This document shows, in pieces, positions 48,001 through 61,600 of a stretch of DNA of 64,000 nucleotides; the first letter of the stretch is position 1, and every line of letters starts with the position of its first letter. Source of the DNA: Diprion similis. Its lineage: Eukaryota; Arthropoda; Insecta; Hymenoptera; Diprionidae. A program made the translations under genes and the position numbers. The notes under the pieces were generated by a model. That model was not told the origin of the DNA. It saw nothing but the letters and a program-made list of their open reading frames with translations, and did not search any database. Location: contig NC_060106.1 of assembly GCF_021155765.1 (NCBI RefSeq), forward strand, positions 10,795,501-10,859,500, read 5' to 3'.

Positions 48001-51000
48001 TTTGCAAGTATGTAGAGAACCAATTCTATAGATGTATTGTGTTGTTACGTAATATCATCCATTAAAAATTTGAAAAATAACCAATTCACTCTGACCCAAG
48101 TTACACACAACTACATTAACAAGGTTTGAAAATTTTCATGCGATAAATTACTGGCACTATAATTGGTCAATATTACAGGAGTGAATCATGCCTAAGACGA
48201 TGGGAACTGAATAAGAACGAATGGGAAGTTTTTTTAGTTTGGTCATCAAACAGCACGAGCGTTACCGAAAAAAAATTAGTGTAAATATTTTAAATCAATC
48301 GCAAGCAGGATACGATGGTTGAAAATAGATGAGATCAGGAAGAAAAAGTCCGGTGAAGAATAAGTTTGACGAAATGTACGAGGTACCTAACATTTATGAA
48401 AGGTGGACTTACCGGGTAACAGCTTGCTAGGATCGATGTTTTCCGTGATTTTAACGACTTCGTCGCGATGAGAGACGTACGGCAGAAGACGGGCGATCTT
48501 GTCCATCTCCTCGTGGGTCTTTCCCACCTGAAACGCAGAAAGAAAGCCGTAATGAATCGATCTTTGTATAAAAAATTGCATACTAATTATGAATAAAGGC
48601 ATCAAATATTTCCGAGAGCAAATGTCCTGCGGTCAGGTTTTAGTCAGGTAAAAACCGCACGTGTTATTTTATATTCAACACCTTATAAGGACGTTTATAC
48701 CACTAACAGCGATACGTAGAATTCGAGTCTTATCGGGTCAGCAGATGCGGTAATTGAGTTGAATATAGAGAAGAAGAGATGGAATGCGGTATTTGCAAGT
48801 TTATCGCTTAACAATTACGCGTTATTCAATTAGCGCTGGCGGATTGCATACATGTGCAGAACAATGGCGCAGGGTGGACGTTGGGAAGTTGTTCGCGTGA
48901 AGAGACGACCTCGGCGCATAGGCGAAGGATCGCAAAGTTCCGTTTAATTTAATGCTTGTATCGACGAGAATGAATTTGGAAAGAAGGATGTCAATAAAAT
49001 TATCTGCAATTCCATGTTTACGGAAATGTGCAGGACAGTAAGTAAATTTAACAAGGAGTCGGTGTTCGGGAACACGGCATTAACATCAACGAGGTCGATA
49101 CGACAAACATGAGAAACAGTGCCACAGTTTGTTGTCGAATCCTTTGTTGTCAATTCGACGAAGCGGCAAAAGCGGCAGAAAATAAAGCCAAGAATCGCAT
49201 GCATAAAGGATATATCGCGAGTAGAAGTCAGAGACCTATAAAATAGTCACGATACCTACGTATAAGAAACAGCATAGCTAAATGACATCGATTGAAATGA
49301 TTGTCAACTAACGCGTTGCTGGCGTGATTCTTTCCTTATTTTTATCCTGCTCTCTTGTTCTTCTTCTTTTCATTCATTGTTCTTCTCATCGTCATTGCTT
49401 GTGGACATACGTATACGCAGTTTTTATTTGCCTTGTACTTTGTGAGATGAAGTGTATATGCATGAGTATATAAAGCAACGTGTAGACGGAACTCGTCGTT
49501 AACGATGACGTCACCGTCGGTATGTTTATCCGAGTAAACGCGGTGTACGACCGTGAATGAAAAACTCGTTTCTCTGATATAACGATCGTGATAAAACACA
49601 ACCTAACCCAACCTTACCTTCTACCATGTGCTGCCAGGTTAAATCCACGCCGGTCTTAATTCCTGCGGCAAAATATTGTGAAAGCAATTGTTTGAAAAGA
49701 GTCTTATTTACTTTGAACTCGATTTCGCACCATATTACAATCGACGCGTCATCAACTTAAATATCAATTACTGACAAAATGAATACAGTACCCTTTACGA
49801 AAACAGAGGAGTATAATAATTTGTGCGCACCGATTCCATTAATTCGTGAAAACCTTGAATTGGAGTCTGTAGACATGCGCTGTAACCTGTTGTAAAGATC
49901 TTGATTTCACATCTAGTCTTAGAAATTAGTCATAGATGAAGAAGTCTAAAGTCAATGTTAAGATTCCGTCCCATGATTCTCATTCCCGCGGAGTCAAAAT
50001 AGATAAACAATAAGAGATCGGTATAATTTTCAGTTCCACTATACCTGCATTTCATCCTGACTATCAAGTGAACTGAACTCTCGTTCTTGTGCTATTATCT
50101 CATATCTTTGTACCATTTAGCCAGGGATAATCCGTACGAAAATTGTACGTTAGAATTTTTCCGCAATTTAAAATGTTGAAAATTCAAGTTTGAGCGGCAA
50201 AAGAGCATGTTTGTCGATAAGGCTGTCAGACCCAGACTTTGCATTAGAAAATGAAAAACGTTAAAAAGCCAATGTCTTCAGCAACATTGTTACCCCGATG
50301 TCCAAGAGTTGAGAGGCAGAATTTTTCGTAATCAAAATTTTCCACTTAAATGTGAGAATAATTCATGAAGCGAATAAATAGATTAGAAAAACAAAATAGG
50401 ACGATCGTGAAAACGGTATGATAAACAGATGACATAAGTAGTAGACAGCCACTACTTACAGCCGATTTACGTCAAGTCTTTCATAAGAAGACGAGACCCG
50501 TTTGAAATCGCAAAATATGTCATCGGACGGGATATCGCGCTCGCTCACAAGCAACTTTATCGTTTGACCGAACAAAACTGCATAACGTATGCAGACATCG
50601 AAGGAAAACGACATCGTCACAGAGAATGGAAAGAAATTAGAATTTCATTGTCCACAGAAAAAAGCTCCGCTTGACATGAAGCGTCGTCCAACGTAGTGAT
50701 TGATTTGGATCATCGGCAAAGTGCATCGATGATATTATGCGAGGGAAAATGTGCGCATTATGCATCGCGGATATAGATACATGCGATTATGTAGGTATGT
50801 CGTAAGAAAATGGCGACTGGATCAGAGGCTGCTGACGATGACGAAGAAGCACTGGCACGGGTTCTGCTTGCAGCAGCTTACATTACGCTCGGTTTATACA
50901 ACTTTGAAATGTTTTTATACCCGATGCAGAAACTTACGTAAGAGTTTAGCGAATCCCAACGCTGCGTGCAAACTCGGAAGACCTAAAAGAGCGCGAAGAA

Positions 51001-54000
51001 GAAAGGCGAGCGAATTGCAGGTGGGACCTTAAGCTCTACCGACCTAACAGCGTAAGCCTTTTTCCCCTTATTGGTGAAGGATGTCAACGAAACAACCTTC
51101 GGATCAACTCACCTTCAGAAATACGCCCAGAACGGCCAAACCATCAGGTGCCTTAGCAGCTTCGGCGAAGGTGTTGTACTTCGTGGTGTTCCAGTGCACG
51201 AGGTGAAGCTGAAAAATGACAATGACGATATTTGTATTCATAGAGTGAGGTATAAAAATCGTGTGCTCTGAGGCATGCTGAGAATTGACTCAGAATCAGG
51301 TAGTAATTAATGATTCTATGTATAATGTAGCGATATACGATTCAGTGCTGGTGCACCATGACGCGGTAATTGAATGGAACATTGCAGAAAAAGAAATGAC
51401 TAAGATCAACGGAGTCAACAATTCTCATCGTTGCGTGCAGGCGATTGCATATTTTTACTGCAGCTCGTGACAACGAGCGATATGTGGCAGAAAATTGAAA
51501 ACGATTAAATCTTTAATTGAACATTGAAGTCGATATTAACGTTTCCTAAACATCGTAAGCTGACAGTCTGTAGCAATCGTCGAGATACATAGTGTGGACG
51601 TTGTTACAGAACTGGGTATTACTAGCCGTAATTTTTGTTAAATAAAGCGCGCACGATTCTCGCAAAACACGCGCAATAACAAAAGAAGAATTAAAAAAAA
51701 AAAAATAATAACAGAGAACCCTACTTGGCAATCATCAATTGCTGCAGTAATAGCCCTGCATAGATCTTAATTGTTTAAACTGTTCTTAAGTGTTGTACGG
51801 TTTAACATTAAGTTTCTCGGACTCCAAGCTTGACCGTTCGAATTATTTGAAATGAAGTCGAAGCAAAGTAAAATAACGAAGTAAATTTCGGTTGAAAATC
51901 GAAATTGAAATTTTTTCCTCATTTACGGTTATCGTCACTGTACGCGTTACAATGATATCTGAAAATTTGGAACATGGTCTCGACTCTACTCCCAGTTTAA
52001 AGTGTCATTACTATTTCTTGCTCGTCAGAGCGATGCCTACTTCGAGGTGCTAACGACGAAGTTAGGAAACCGATAATTTAAATATAGTTAAGGCCCGATC
52101 CAAATTTTTGTAGTACATAAAGATAACTTTCGAAACAACAACACAACGTACAAGAGTGATTTCATTTTACACAAATTATAGAATATAATTCCGTCCTATT
52201 TACTGCACCGTCGGGTATGAGAATAATAATAAATGTAACTGCAAACACGTTACACGATGTGCTTGTATCTATACTTATCCACCTGACGTAAGTGTAGTTT
52301 ATATTATATAGCAAACAATTATTGACATTCGCATGTCTGTCAGCATCACAGTTCGACGTTTTATTATTTTCTACACTCAAAAATATTGATCACACTGGGT
52401 TTATTATATAACTGCGAACCTTTTCGCGAACAAATGAAAAACTTTTGACCTCCACATTTTACAGAGTTCTTTTTTGCAATAACCTCAATCCTTGGCAATT
52501 ATACTTTATGGGTAGTGAAATGGCAGTTCTCCGAAGTTTATATATATCTCTCTTTTTTTTTTATGGATATGTTTTCCACCGATTCATCCTTGTAATGATG
52601 TAAGAAAACAGGGCAAATTCTTTCTTGTGCTTGTGCCAGATTTACTGAATTTTTTTTCTCTTTTCATTTTGGCAATCGATCAACAACGCACGTGGCTTTA
52701 TAAAAATAGTAATATGTCCGTTGAAAGCACAGGAAAACACAGAAAAAGCAAATATTAGTAGAAATGGACAAAAATTCTTTGTTACAGAAAAGAAATTAAT
52801 TGATCCAGATAGTTCTCAGGCTCGTTTAACCTTTTCAAGACTCGTTTTTGGCCGTCTACAAACCAATTTACGATTATACAAGCACTTATCACGTCAACGG
52901 GGGGGGGGGCTTCAATCATCGTCACTATAAACAATGTGCCGCATGATTCACGCCTGTCACATGACGAAATCACTCTATACGTGTGTACATACACGTATAA
53001 TGTAATAAACTCCAGACTGTGTTCGTTGCAGCCTCCAGGCATGGTTAAACTGGAATGAGCCTCGAGTGATTGTCCTACTCTGTGTACAACACTTGGCAAG
53101 AGCGACTTATATAAATTTCCACGAATATCGTTAAGCCGTTCGTGATGAAATGTCGATTAAATTCAATTATCGAAGTTCGTGACCTTTCTCACTCGTCTAT
53201 GTTGCGGAGAAAGCTCGACTTTTTTATTTTCCTCTGGTGAAAATTCAACGATCGTACAATTTCCAAATGTCAAATCTTATTCCTCGCGATAAGAAGAAGA
53301 AGATAAAGAAAACGAATCAATTACCTCGCCAGCAAAAGCTTGCCCGTCGACGGTGTGCTCGGATCCTCTCGAGTCGGAGCATCCCCAGTGGCAATGGTAC
53401 TGCTCGAGCTTGTAGATGTCATCCATAAGCGGTCCTCCGGTCAAGACTGTAATCGAGAATGGAGAAATTTGTTTTGGCAAATAATGAGCCTGCAATTAAA
53501 AGCATGAAAATATGAATGACATTACTGATAAATCGGACCTTTTGGTGCTACTTGATGCACCGAACGTCAACATTGGGATATGATTTTATCCAAGATTTTA
53601 AGTATTGAACTTGACAACGTAGGGAAAAAACTTTGGACTTTTATAATGCACTCGAAATTGGTTGGATTCAACACCGAGCGGTACACCAAAATTACCCCAC
53701 AGGATATACTCTATTGAATGTCATACGAGCCGAGCATGTTACAACGTACGCGATACATCATTACATCATCGCCTGCACGAGTCCCTGTCTGCACACATAT
53801 GTATATTCAAGATGACATACAGCGAGGGCGGAAACCCTGGAAATAAGGCTGTAAAATTCAAAAGTGAAATCGGACTTACGGTGCTTTTATTGCGAGGAAT
53901 TAACATGAAATCGTTAAAGTCCTTGGTAAATACATGCTCGTTGTATTCTTCATACACGATCAAAGTATCTCACAGTTTAAAGTAACACACATAGACATAA

Positions 54001-55667
54001 ATGCGCGACTGTGGATTTATTAGTAGGAATTTCCGAGGTCAAAAGAGGCGGCTTTGCACAGTTCATTGCTAAAAATTATTTACGTAGGATTACTGCACAC
54101 ACAATCCGAGTGACTAGTGTCAAAAACTTGAGAGTTGGTGCATATTAAAAAATAATTATTAGTGTAGCGCAGTCACAGCGATATCGTTAACGATTGTGTA
54201 CTTAAAAGGCACGGTGCCTGGCACGCCGCAAAGCTAATTATTACTAACATTATGCGGTCACTTTTCATTACACGTAGTTTATTGGTACTCGACAAAACAA
54301 TGATTCGAAAATCCATTGAAATTCATAACACGTTTCAATGTCATACTATAGTAGACTGCATGTGGGCAGTAAACGTATATACAATACATATCACAGCACG
54401 CGTATGCGCATTTAGCGTAGATTGTGAGTCAGGACTGGCGCAAGGTCTTCCACGGTTCAAATCCGAGGCAGAACTCTAATACGATTCAAAATGGTCAAGG
54501 TACGCCGGAGATTCGCCGCGGCGAATAAATTACCAAGTATTTTCGTCAACTGACTTGCACATCATTTGAGATTGTAACAAAAAAGTTAATAAAAAGCTTC
54601 GAAATTATGCAAAGTCAAGTGAAGATATAAATTTAAGATCATAATCAGTCGTTCAAAACGTCAGTTCAAAACTGATTACGACTCAGAGCACGGTGACTCG
54701 AAACGAGATAAAATTCGCGACTGGATAATCTTTTTGCTCGCTTCTTATGCCTTAAATCACCAGGTTGAATGCACGAGACTCGTGAGCGACGTGTTCTCTG
54801 GAACCACACCAACACTCCCCGATATTAAAAATCGTTTCAGACTTGCCCCAGGAACTGACTAGTCGTTAGAAACGCGACAAGTATAAACGAGATGACTGGA
54901 CAGATCACACTGGGCAAAACTTGACGGTGATAAAGAACTGCATCTCGATCTGGACAAAGATTATTTGGAATCGATGAGGCAGCAGGTGAAAAAGTCGGTG
55001 GAAACTACGTTTGGTGGTGATGGAAGATCGTTACTTTATTCCAAATCTTGTTGTCAGAGAGCTTTGATCAAATACTAAGATAAGTACACAGCAAAAGTAC
55101 ACAGTACTTAAGAAACGTTATACCAACCAGTGAATGAACAACCGTGTTTCAAAATCACTACGTACAGCCGTACATTTCTGTAGTTAATTTTCACTCGCTG
55201 TTTTAACAACCGTTTACCATTTCTAAGCTACATCGCGTCGACCTTCGGTCTTCAATAGGAATGAAAAAAGATCCATAAAGCAAGGTCAAAGAACTCCGTA
55301 CTCATGTTACAAATGAATAAATTTTCACCAACAATTCCCACGTTTTTCCTTCACCGCTGATCGCGTTCCATGTGTGGCGTAAAGGGGGGCAAACGGTGTC
55401 GACCTTTCAATCGGTCGGCCAAGTTGGGTCAAGTTAGCAGCCTTTCGTAAAGGCGAGAAGACTTACGGGTGCCGTCGCCGTCGGTGTCGATGCGCCAGCA
55501 GTATCCTGGGTTAACCAGCTTCTTGGATGCCGTCGCCGGGTAGCGCCAACTCAACGGTTTGCTACTTAGAGCCTCGTGGTCGGATTTTGCACGGAAGGTT
55601 TCGATGTTCACCGGGCTCTGCCTGGAACCCGCCGCCATTGGGTATCTCTCCACCCACGTACTGGGCC
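45099..55667 (-). CDS. Cytosolic alpha-carbonic anhydrase (CAH1-like), 5' incomplete
   Basis: Catalyses reversible hydration of carbon dioxide. Six exons: 55667-55467, 53446-53325, 51208-51113, 48527-48413, 46357-46176 and 45167-45099, in phase, 260 residues starting [20 protein letters not shown]. Zinc ligands are visible in EQYHCHWG (two histidines) and LHLVHWN (third); SEHTVDG carries the gatekeeper glutamate; GSLTTPPC carries the catalytic threonine. The C-terminus is [20 protein letters not shown] plus SF. NPGYCWR puts tyrosine where human CA2 has the proton-shuttle His64; I recall the same in fly CAH1. No signal peptide is seen in these exons. The missing first exon should encode about ten residues and end one base into a codon; I found no convincing match up to 64000. 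The five introns are 1.0-2.6 kb and lack other genes. Confidence 0.93.
47210..47270. repeat. (AAGT)n microsatellite in CAH1 intron
   Basis: About 15 tandem copies of a 4-base unit (taag/agta register) with two interruptions (gtatg, agaaag). Located in the intron between the fourth and fifth recognised CAH1 exons from the 5' side. Confidence 0.9.
52899..52909 (+). repeat. 11-base G run in CAH1 intron
   Basis: Homopolymer of eleven G on the plus strand (C in the CAH1 pre-mRNA). Prone to assembly error. Confidence 0.8.
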
Positions 55668-58600
55668 CTGAAATAATGAAGAAACGACGAATTTAGATCT
55701 AGAATATTGACGTCGTGTTGTTGCGAAGGATGAAAAATAAGTGACGTATGTCTGGTTTGACTCTTTAAGCCTTTCGCCACATTGTAGGTATTTACATCCG
55801 CTATATAACACCCTAGTTTATCTCACTGTCTACCTCAAAGTGGTCACATGATGTACCTGCTGCTTCCTCTACTATCTTATCATAATTTACTGCTCTCCGA
55901 TTCTAATTACGCTCTTCTGTAAATCCCTCAGCCATACGCCAGGTTCGCGAACCACACCCAAAAATTCAAACTTACAATCTAACTTTGCTTTGACAATACT
56001 GTGATAATAAATGTCTATTATTAGCGCATGTGTACGTATTTGGGTACAGAGTTTCTATGCCAGGTCCTTGCAAACAGTTAGATTGAAACACCTGCATCAC
56101 ATTTGTCTCCGGTTATTTCATTCACGCAATTCTAAAACCGTTATCAACTTGTCAGTTTTTATTACCGCGAGATTTAACGAACGTAAACCTCCCGTAAACA
56201 TGACGTTTTTCACGTGACCACTAGAACACACACCTGTAATATTTACTTCCTTAGATATATGCATATATTCGATTTATTACTACACGTCGATTATCGTTTC
56301 CTTTTTTACAAGCGTTGGCACCTTGAATTCGTTTTTCGTTATAACAGAGACATGATGGAATTTGTTATACAGATTCGCGCTAACTTGGTTGTGCCGTAAA
56401 CGTCTCTAACGGTTTGTGTAAAGGACCTTCCATTTCGAGGTTGAAAAAACCTCGACTTATACCCACCTTCGGTTTATTTTCGCCTTAAAATTTCGGCTCG
56501 TTAAACAATGGCCGAGCAGTTCTCGCTTGAATATACAAACAGCAATCCATGCTTCCTGGGTGTGTTTCTAAGCGAATGAAACGTCCTTAGATCTGACGTA
56601 GATTAGCTGCGATGTATATGTATAAATTGACTAAATAGACTCGGCAAGATGGAAAGCGGAAATAATTCGCATCGGCAAAAATCGGTCAGGGTTATCCGTC
56701 AAGTATAATAATCAAATGTCTGCTGTAAAATAAATCAGTTAAACAAGAGAGTTTAACGAACGAGACTTCCTCTGAGTTAGCAACTATAGTCATCATTTTT
56801 AAACAAGCAGGGACGAGAATATGCAATAATAAATGCACCCTATTTACGTTAACTATTTTTTTCAATACATCGAAAGCTACACCCACTATACGAAGTTGAT
56901 AATTCAACAATTTACAACACATTAGTGTATCACCGTGTATCATTATCCGCAGATATTAAAGTCACTGAGAAAATTAAACAGTCGCACGTGTTGCTAGAAT
57001 TCTCAAAATACCTGCAATGATATGAGACCATTTGTGTTGCTCACATAATTAGGTAATTTGCAGCTAGAGAACAAGTAATGTTTTCTTAACTTTTTGTGTC
57101 TCTCTATCAAACTCAACCTTGACAGGAGAAAGCTCATTTTACACGGTCTACCGAGAGTATCTGTATAAACTGTATATTGTGTATAATACACCTGTAACAA
57201 AAGTGTTTTACACCTGCGTAAAAATAAGGTAATCGAATATCTGGCGGTGCGGCATGTTTCAGTTTCAGTCAGTGCTTGGTGTCTATTTTTATTTTTTATA
57301 TTCTATGTTTCTTTTTTCTTTGCGAACTGACGCTGATGGCTAAAACCGGATCTCAGGGCTGACAAACGCAGTCCTTGCGCTCAGTCAATGAGGACACCCG
57401 CATTGTGACTGATAGCACGAAAAAGTAAGGATAATGTTTTAATTTCGCGTATTGCATATTCTCTGCGCGCTCGTCTCTAAGGAGAGTAAATCTGCACAAG
57501 CATGCAATGGTAGGTATTGAAAAAAGAACGTGATAAAGCTGGTGCTCGCAGCCTTCGGGAGGCTGTAAACGAGAGTAAACGGGCTGCTAGTTTGAACCCT
57601 CTCTGAAACTCAACTTCCGGCGTCTGATTAAAGGATTTGCTACCGCGAATTAATCTGCGAAGCTCGTCGATATGTGACCTCGTATACGTAGATGCGGGGA
57701 ACGAAACATGTAGGTATATGTTTCATTCGTACATCGCGGTATATAGATATATGATCTACGTCGATCAGTTGTGAATGTAGATCGAAAAAGATATGGTGTA
57801 CCTCCAATCTACAACTTATTATCAGACCACGATGCAAATACTTTGATCGGCATTAGCTATATACTAATGATACTGAGACGTGTAATTTGCTTATCTATAT
57901 TTCTAGTGACAATTACTAGATAAATTATAATATATGTATTATATACATGTATATATATCATATATATGTATTGTATACCGATCAATTTATATCGGCTCGA
58001 TCCGACTGACTCTTGTTTTATGGTATGGCGTTGATCCTCGAACGATGTAGATTGTATCTTCGTCATCTTTATCATCCGAGACAGCGACAACAACGATTGT
58101 AGATTAGCCGATGACAACCGACGTTCCCCGTGATATACGAGAGCTGGAAGAGCTGTCGTTTACTCTCGATTAACGTTAGATCACGTGCCAAGTCAAGTCA
58201 ACTTAATACACGCGTATAACATCAGGGTGTTGCAGAAAAAAATTATTTCAGATTTTTCACCGTGACACCCACTAAAAAGTTTTTTTAGGCCAAAAGAAAG
58301 ATTCTGTCAAAAGATGAGGGTTCGGCGTGGAAGATCGAGCTCGGTTGATTTCTCACTTTTATTTTCACATATTTCAAATTTGCGTCGAAAGCAGAATTTT
58401 TCTTAAAAAGCTCTCACAAGCAGTATCTCTGCTTTATTTAAAATAAAAATTGACTAATTTCTTGATAAAATTTATATAATTTAGAAACATCATTTTCTCA
58501 TTCACCTTCGTAGGTATCGCATGAACTTGTAGACGATTGCTTATAACTTTCGCGAAATAAAAAGCTAGATATAACATTTCTGGCACAGGCTTACTATATA

Positions 58601-61600
58601 TTAAGTAGTCTTGTCCGAAGGACGCTGTTGCAATTTCTGCGTACGGAGAAAGGATTCCTTGAATTAACCATATGCGTTTAAAAATAAAGTATGATTTTTC
58701 GATTGAATTGAATTATAAAACGTTCCTTTCTGTTTATCAATAGTTTTTGTTTTAATTTTTTGTATCGACTATAGAAATGACACTCATATTACAGTAAATG
58801 GCATCGATAATATCACGCAGTCAATTGAGATGCCAATTTAAAAACCCCAATTTTTATAATAGCACAAACAAGATCGTTTGCAGTCGGTATAAAGCATCGA
58901 ATTATTGTTTGTAAATCGAATACGAATAAGTATTTTGTAAGACTACGTCCTTAAACTATTATAAGTATAATATTTACACAGATGTATGCACATATGATCA
59001 ATTCTTTTATTGAGACGCGTCAATTCAACGTTACGTATGCATGTCTCAATTGCCTTTGAGACACGATGATATGTATAACATCGCTGCAGGTACTTGTGGC
59101 GCTTAAATAAAAGATAGAACAGAATCTTCAGTATTATATTAATTCAAGAGACAAGAACTTTGCCTTCTACTATGAAAAACAATAACAAAAACATCACCAG
59201 ACCTACATCCTGCAAAAGAAGCACCTTGATCTGTTTCCTATTGAAGGTTCGTCTGGAAAGACAATGAAATGACTTCTGCTTCATAGAAAAATACCTTGAA
59301 ATTGTTTCAAACACTTTAATTACCATATTTCTTTAGTGTAGGTATTCACAGCGCAGCGGCTGTTACATTTTTTATTTTTATTTTTTTTCTTTTTTCTTTT
59401 CGAACCAGGAGAATTTGGAGACAAATTGATAGCAGCCGAGGGATTCTTTTTAAACTTTCATGGCTTTCAGCATTTGGTGGCATTCAACTTGCACGCGTGT
59501 CGCGAAATTGGAGATGAATACCGAGATTTACGATCGTCGAAGAGAGTAAATCCTGCCATGCAACACGGCAGTTATTGTTGAATCTATTCAAAGATAACAA
59601 CGACACGACGACATGTGATAGATACGAATTATTGTATCACGAGGTAGGCATTTTTATTTATTATATATTACACAGCGCGTCTGTCAAGTTGATGGCTAAT
59701 AGTTTTTGCCATATTTACGATTCATCGTACGAAGGCGAACACGGAATAGGGACAGATTTTTATTATCTTCTGCTTTCACAAAGTGGCGTGATTAAAATGC
59801 GAAATAAAATCGTCACGTGACAGAGGAAACGCCAAGCGCGCAAAGTTAAACAGCACTACACTTGCGTGAAATATTGTAATAACATTATAACCAAATATCG
59901 ATAAATGGTAATTTATCCACATATCTTTACAACGAAAAAAAAAAAAAAAAGAAGAAAACGTAGTATAAAATCTCGTGACGGAGAAGGTAATACGATACGA
60001 TACGGTACATGATATATTGCAATACGTGTTAGTAATTGTACGTGGATAAAATGGCGATCAATTTCAATAAACGTGCTAGCGCGTCAAACGATCAAAATCA
60101 AAAAGCTCCGTAGATCGGTATTCGGTGGCTATCGATCGTCAAGATATGGTTCATTGATACTAAACGTGCGTATAAAATTCCGGATATGATACATGGTATC
60201 GCGATTTTTTATCGATTAATACGTTTAGTCCGTCAATTTACAATTAGTTAATCTGCAAGGGGCTCACGTGTAATTATATTAATCATCAGCTCGTAAGTCT
60301 ATTTGCAAACAATAAATGCGTATCGCCGATCGTCGATTAGGCATCTGTAATGCATAACATTGCCTTCGAAATAGATATAAGAATGGTTAGTCTTTCCGGC
60401 AATATCGACAAACCCAGAAACATCAATATTATATCTATATATATATATACACAGTATACGTGGCGTAGTTTGAAATAAATCAAATTGATTGAAATCCTTG
60501 ATAGTGAAAATGCGTGACACAAGAGTAGCTGAGTAAGCTGCTCTGAATGATACAAATTTATTGTTCACTCTAGGAGCGCGATAGATCAGTGATCAATAAA
60601 CGTTTCGTGCGAAATACTTCGTCAAAGTTCGATAAATCAATCTTCTGGAAAGGCGAAAAATAATTCCCGCGAGTAAGTACATACAAATTATAACATCGGA
60701 ATAGTGACAACCCAATTATTGCGAGACGTTGGACAAGGTAAGCGATTATTGGTGGGCTTGGTCGCTTTGAATTATCGCGTGACGCAAAGAAACTTGAGGG
60801 ACACTTTCGGTGACACCAGTGTGTAATTGGACGAGGCTTGGCACCAAGAGGAAGTCGATGAATCGATCATGCCGAATTATGAGTAGATATTTGAGTAGAT
60901 ATTTATCGAATCACGGTTTTTCAGATTAGACATAAACGAGGACTCGATGGGCTTAGGAACTTTAGTTAATCACCACATGCAGTGAAACTGCAGCCAGGGG
61001 GGGGGGGGGGGGGGGATGAATATCCGAGACGACACTCCAAAGCCGAGATCGAATTGTTTTGTAACACGAGGTGCAGCATATTATGCGTGTCAGATATTGC
61101 GAGGCTTCGCAGTCTTTCCCCCTTTCTACCAAAAAATGTCCCCTCTATCTAATCCCTAAGCTTTTAATCTGTTTAGTAAAAGGAGGGGCAATGCTCAAGG
61201 TTCCGATGGATTTGTTTCACGTCAAAAATGATGTAAGATTTATGTTCTTTGTTCTACGGCACAAGTTTTGTTTTTGTATTTTAAAAGACAACGGGAAAAT
61301 TCGTTTTTCTGTTTTTTTTTTTAAACTTTCGAGTTACAAATATGTGATTTTGCGTTTATTTTAAAAATTATAATTCACCTTATTTTTCTCGTTTACTTCT
61401 CTTTTCACTCTATAGATATGCTCGACTAATATCTTCAGAAGTCAACGTCTCATGTTGCAACAATTTTCCTTCAACAATATTATTTCAATTCTACAAATAT
61501 TAAATTTCTTCAACTTGCGTATAAAAATTACTGAACAAATAAATGAGCAAGAGATAAAGTATTGCTTGGATATAACGAACGGTGAAAAAAATTTACATTA

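Noticed and set aside
54400-54480. tRNA-like B-box (ggttcaaatcc)
   Set aside because: No seven-base acceptor stem or proper A-box and anticodon arm could be formed around it; a decayed SINE is possible but not supportable.
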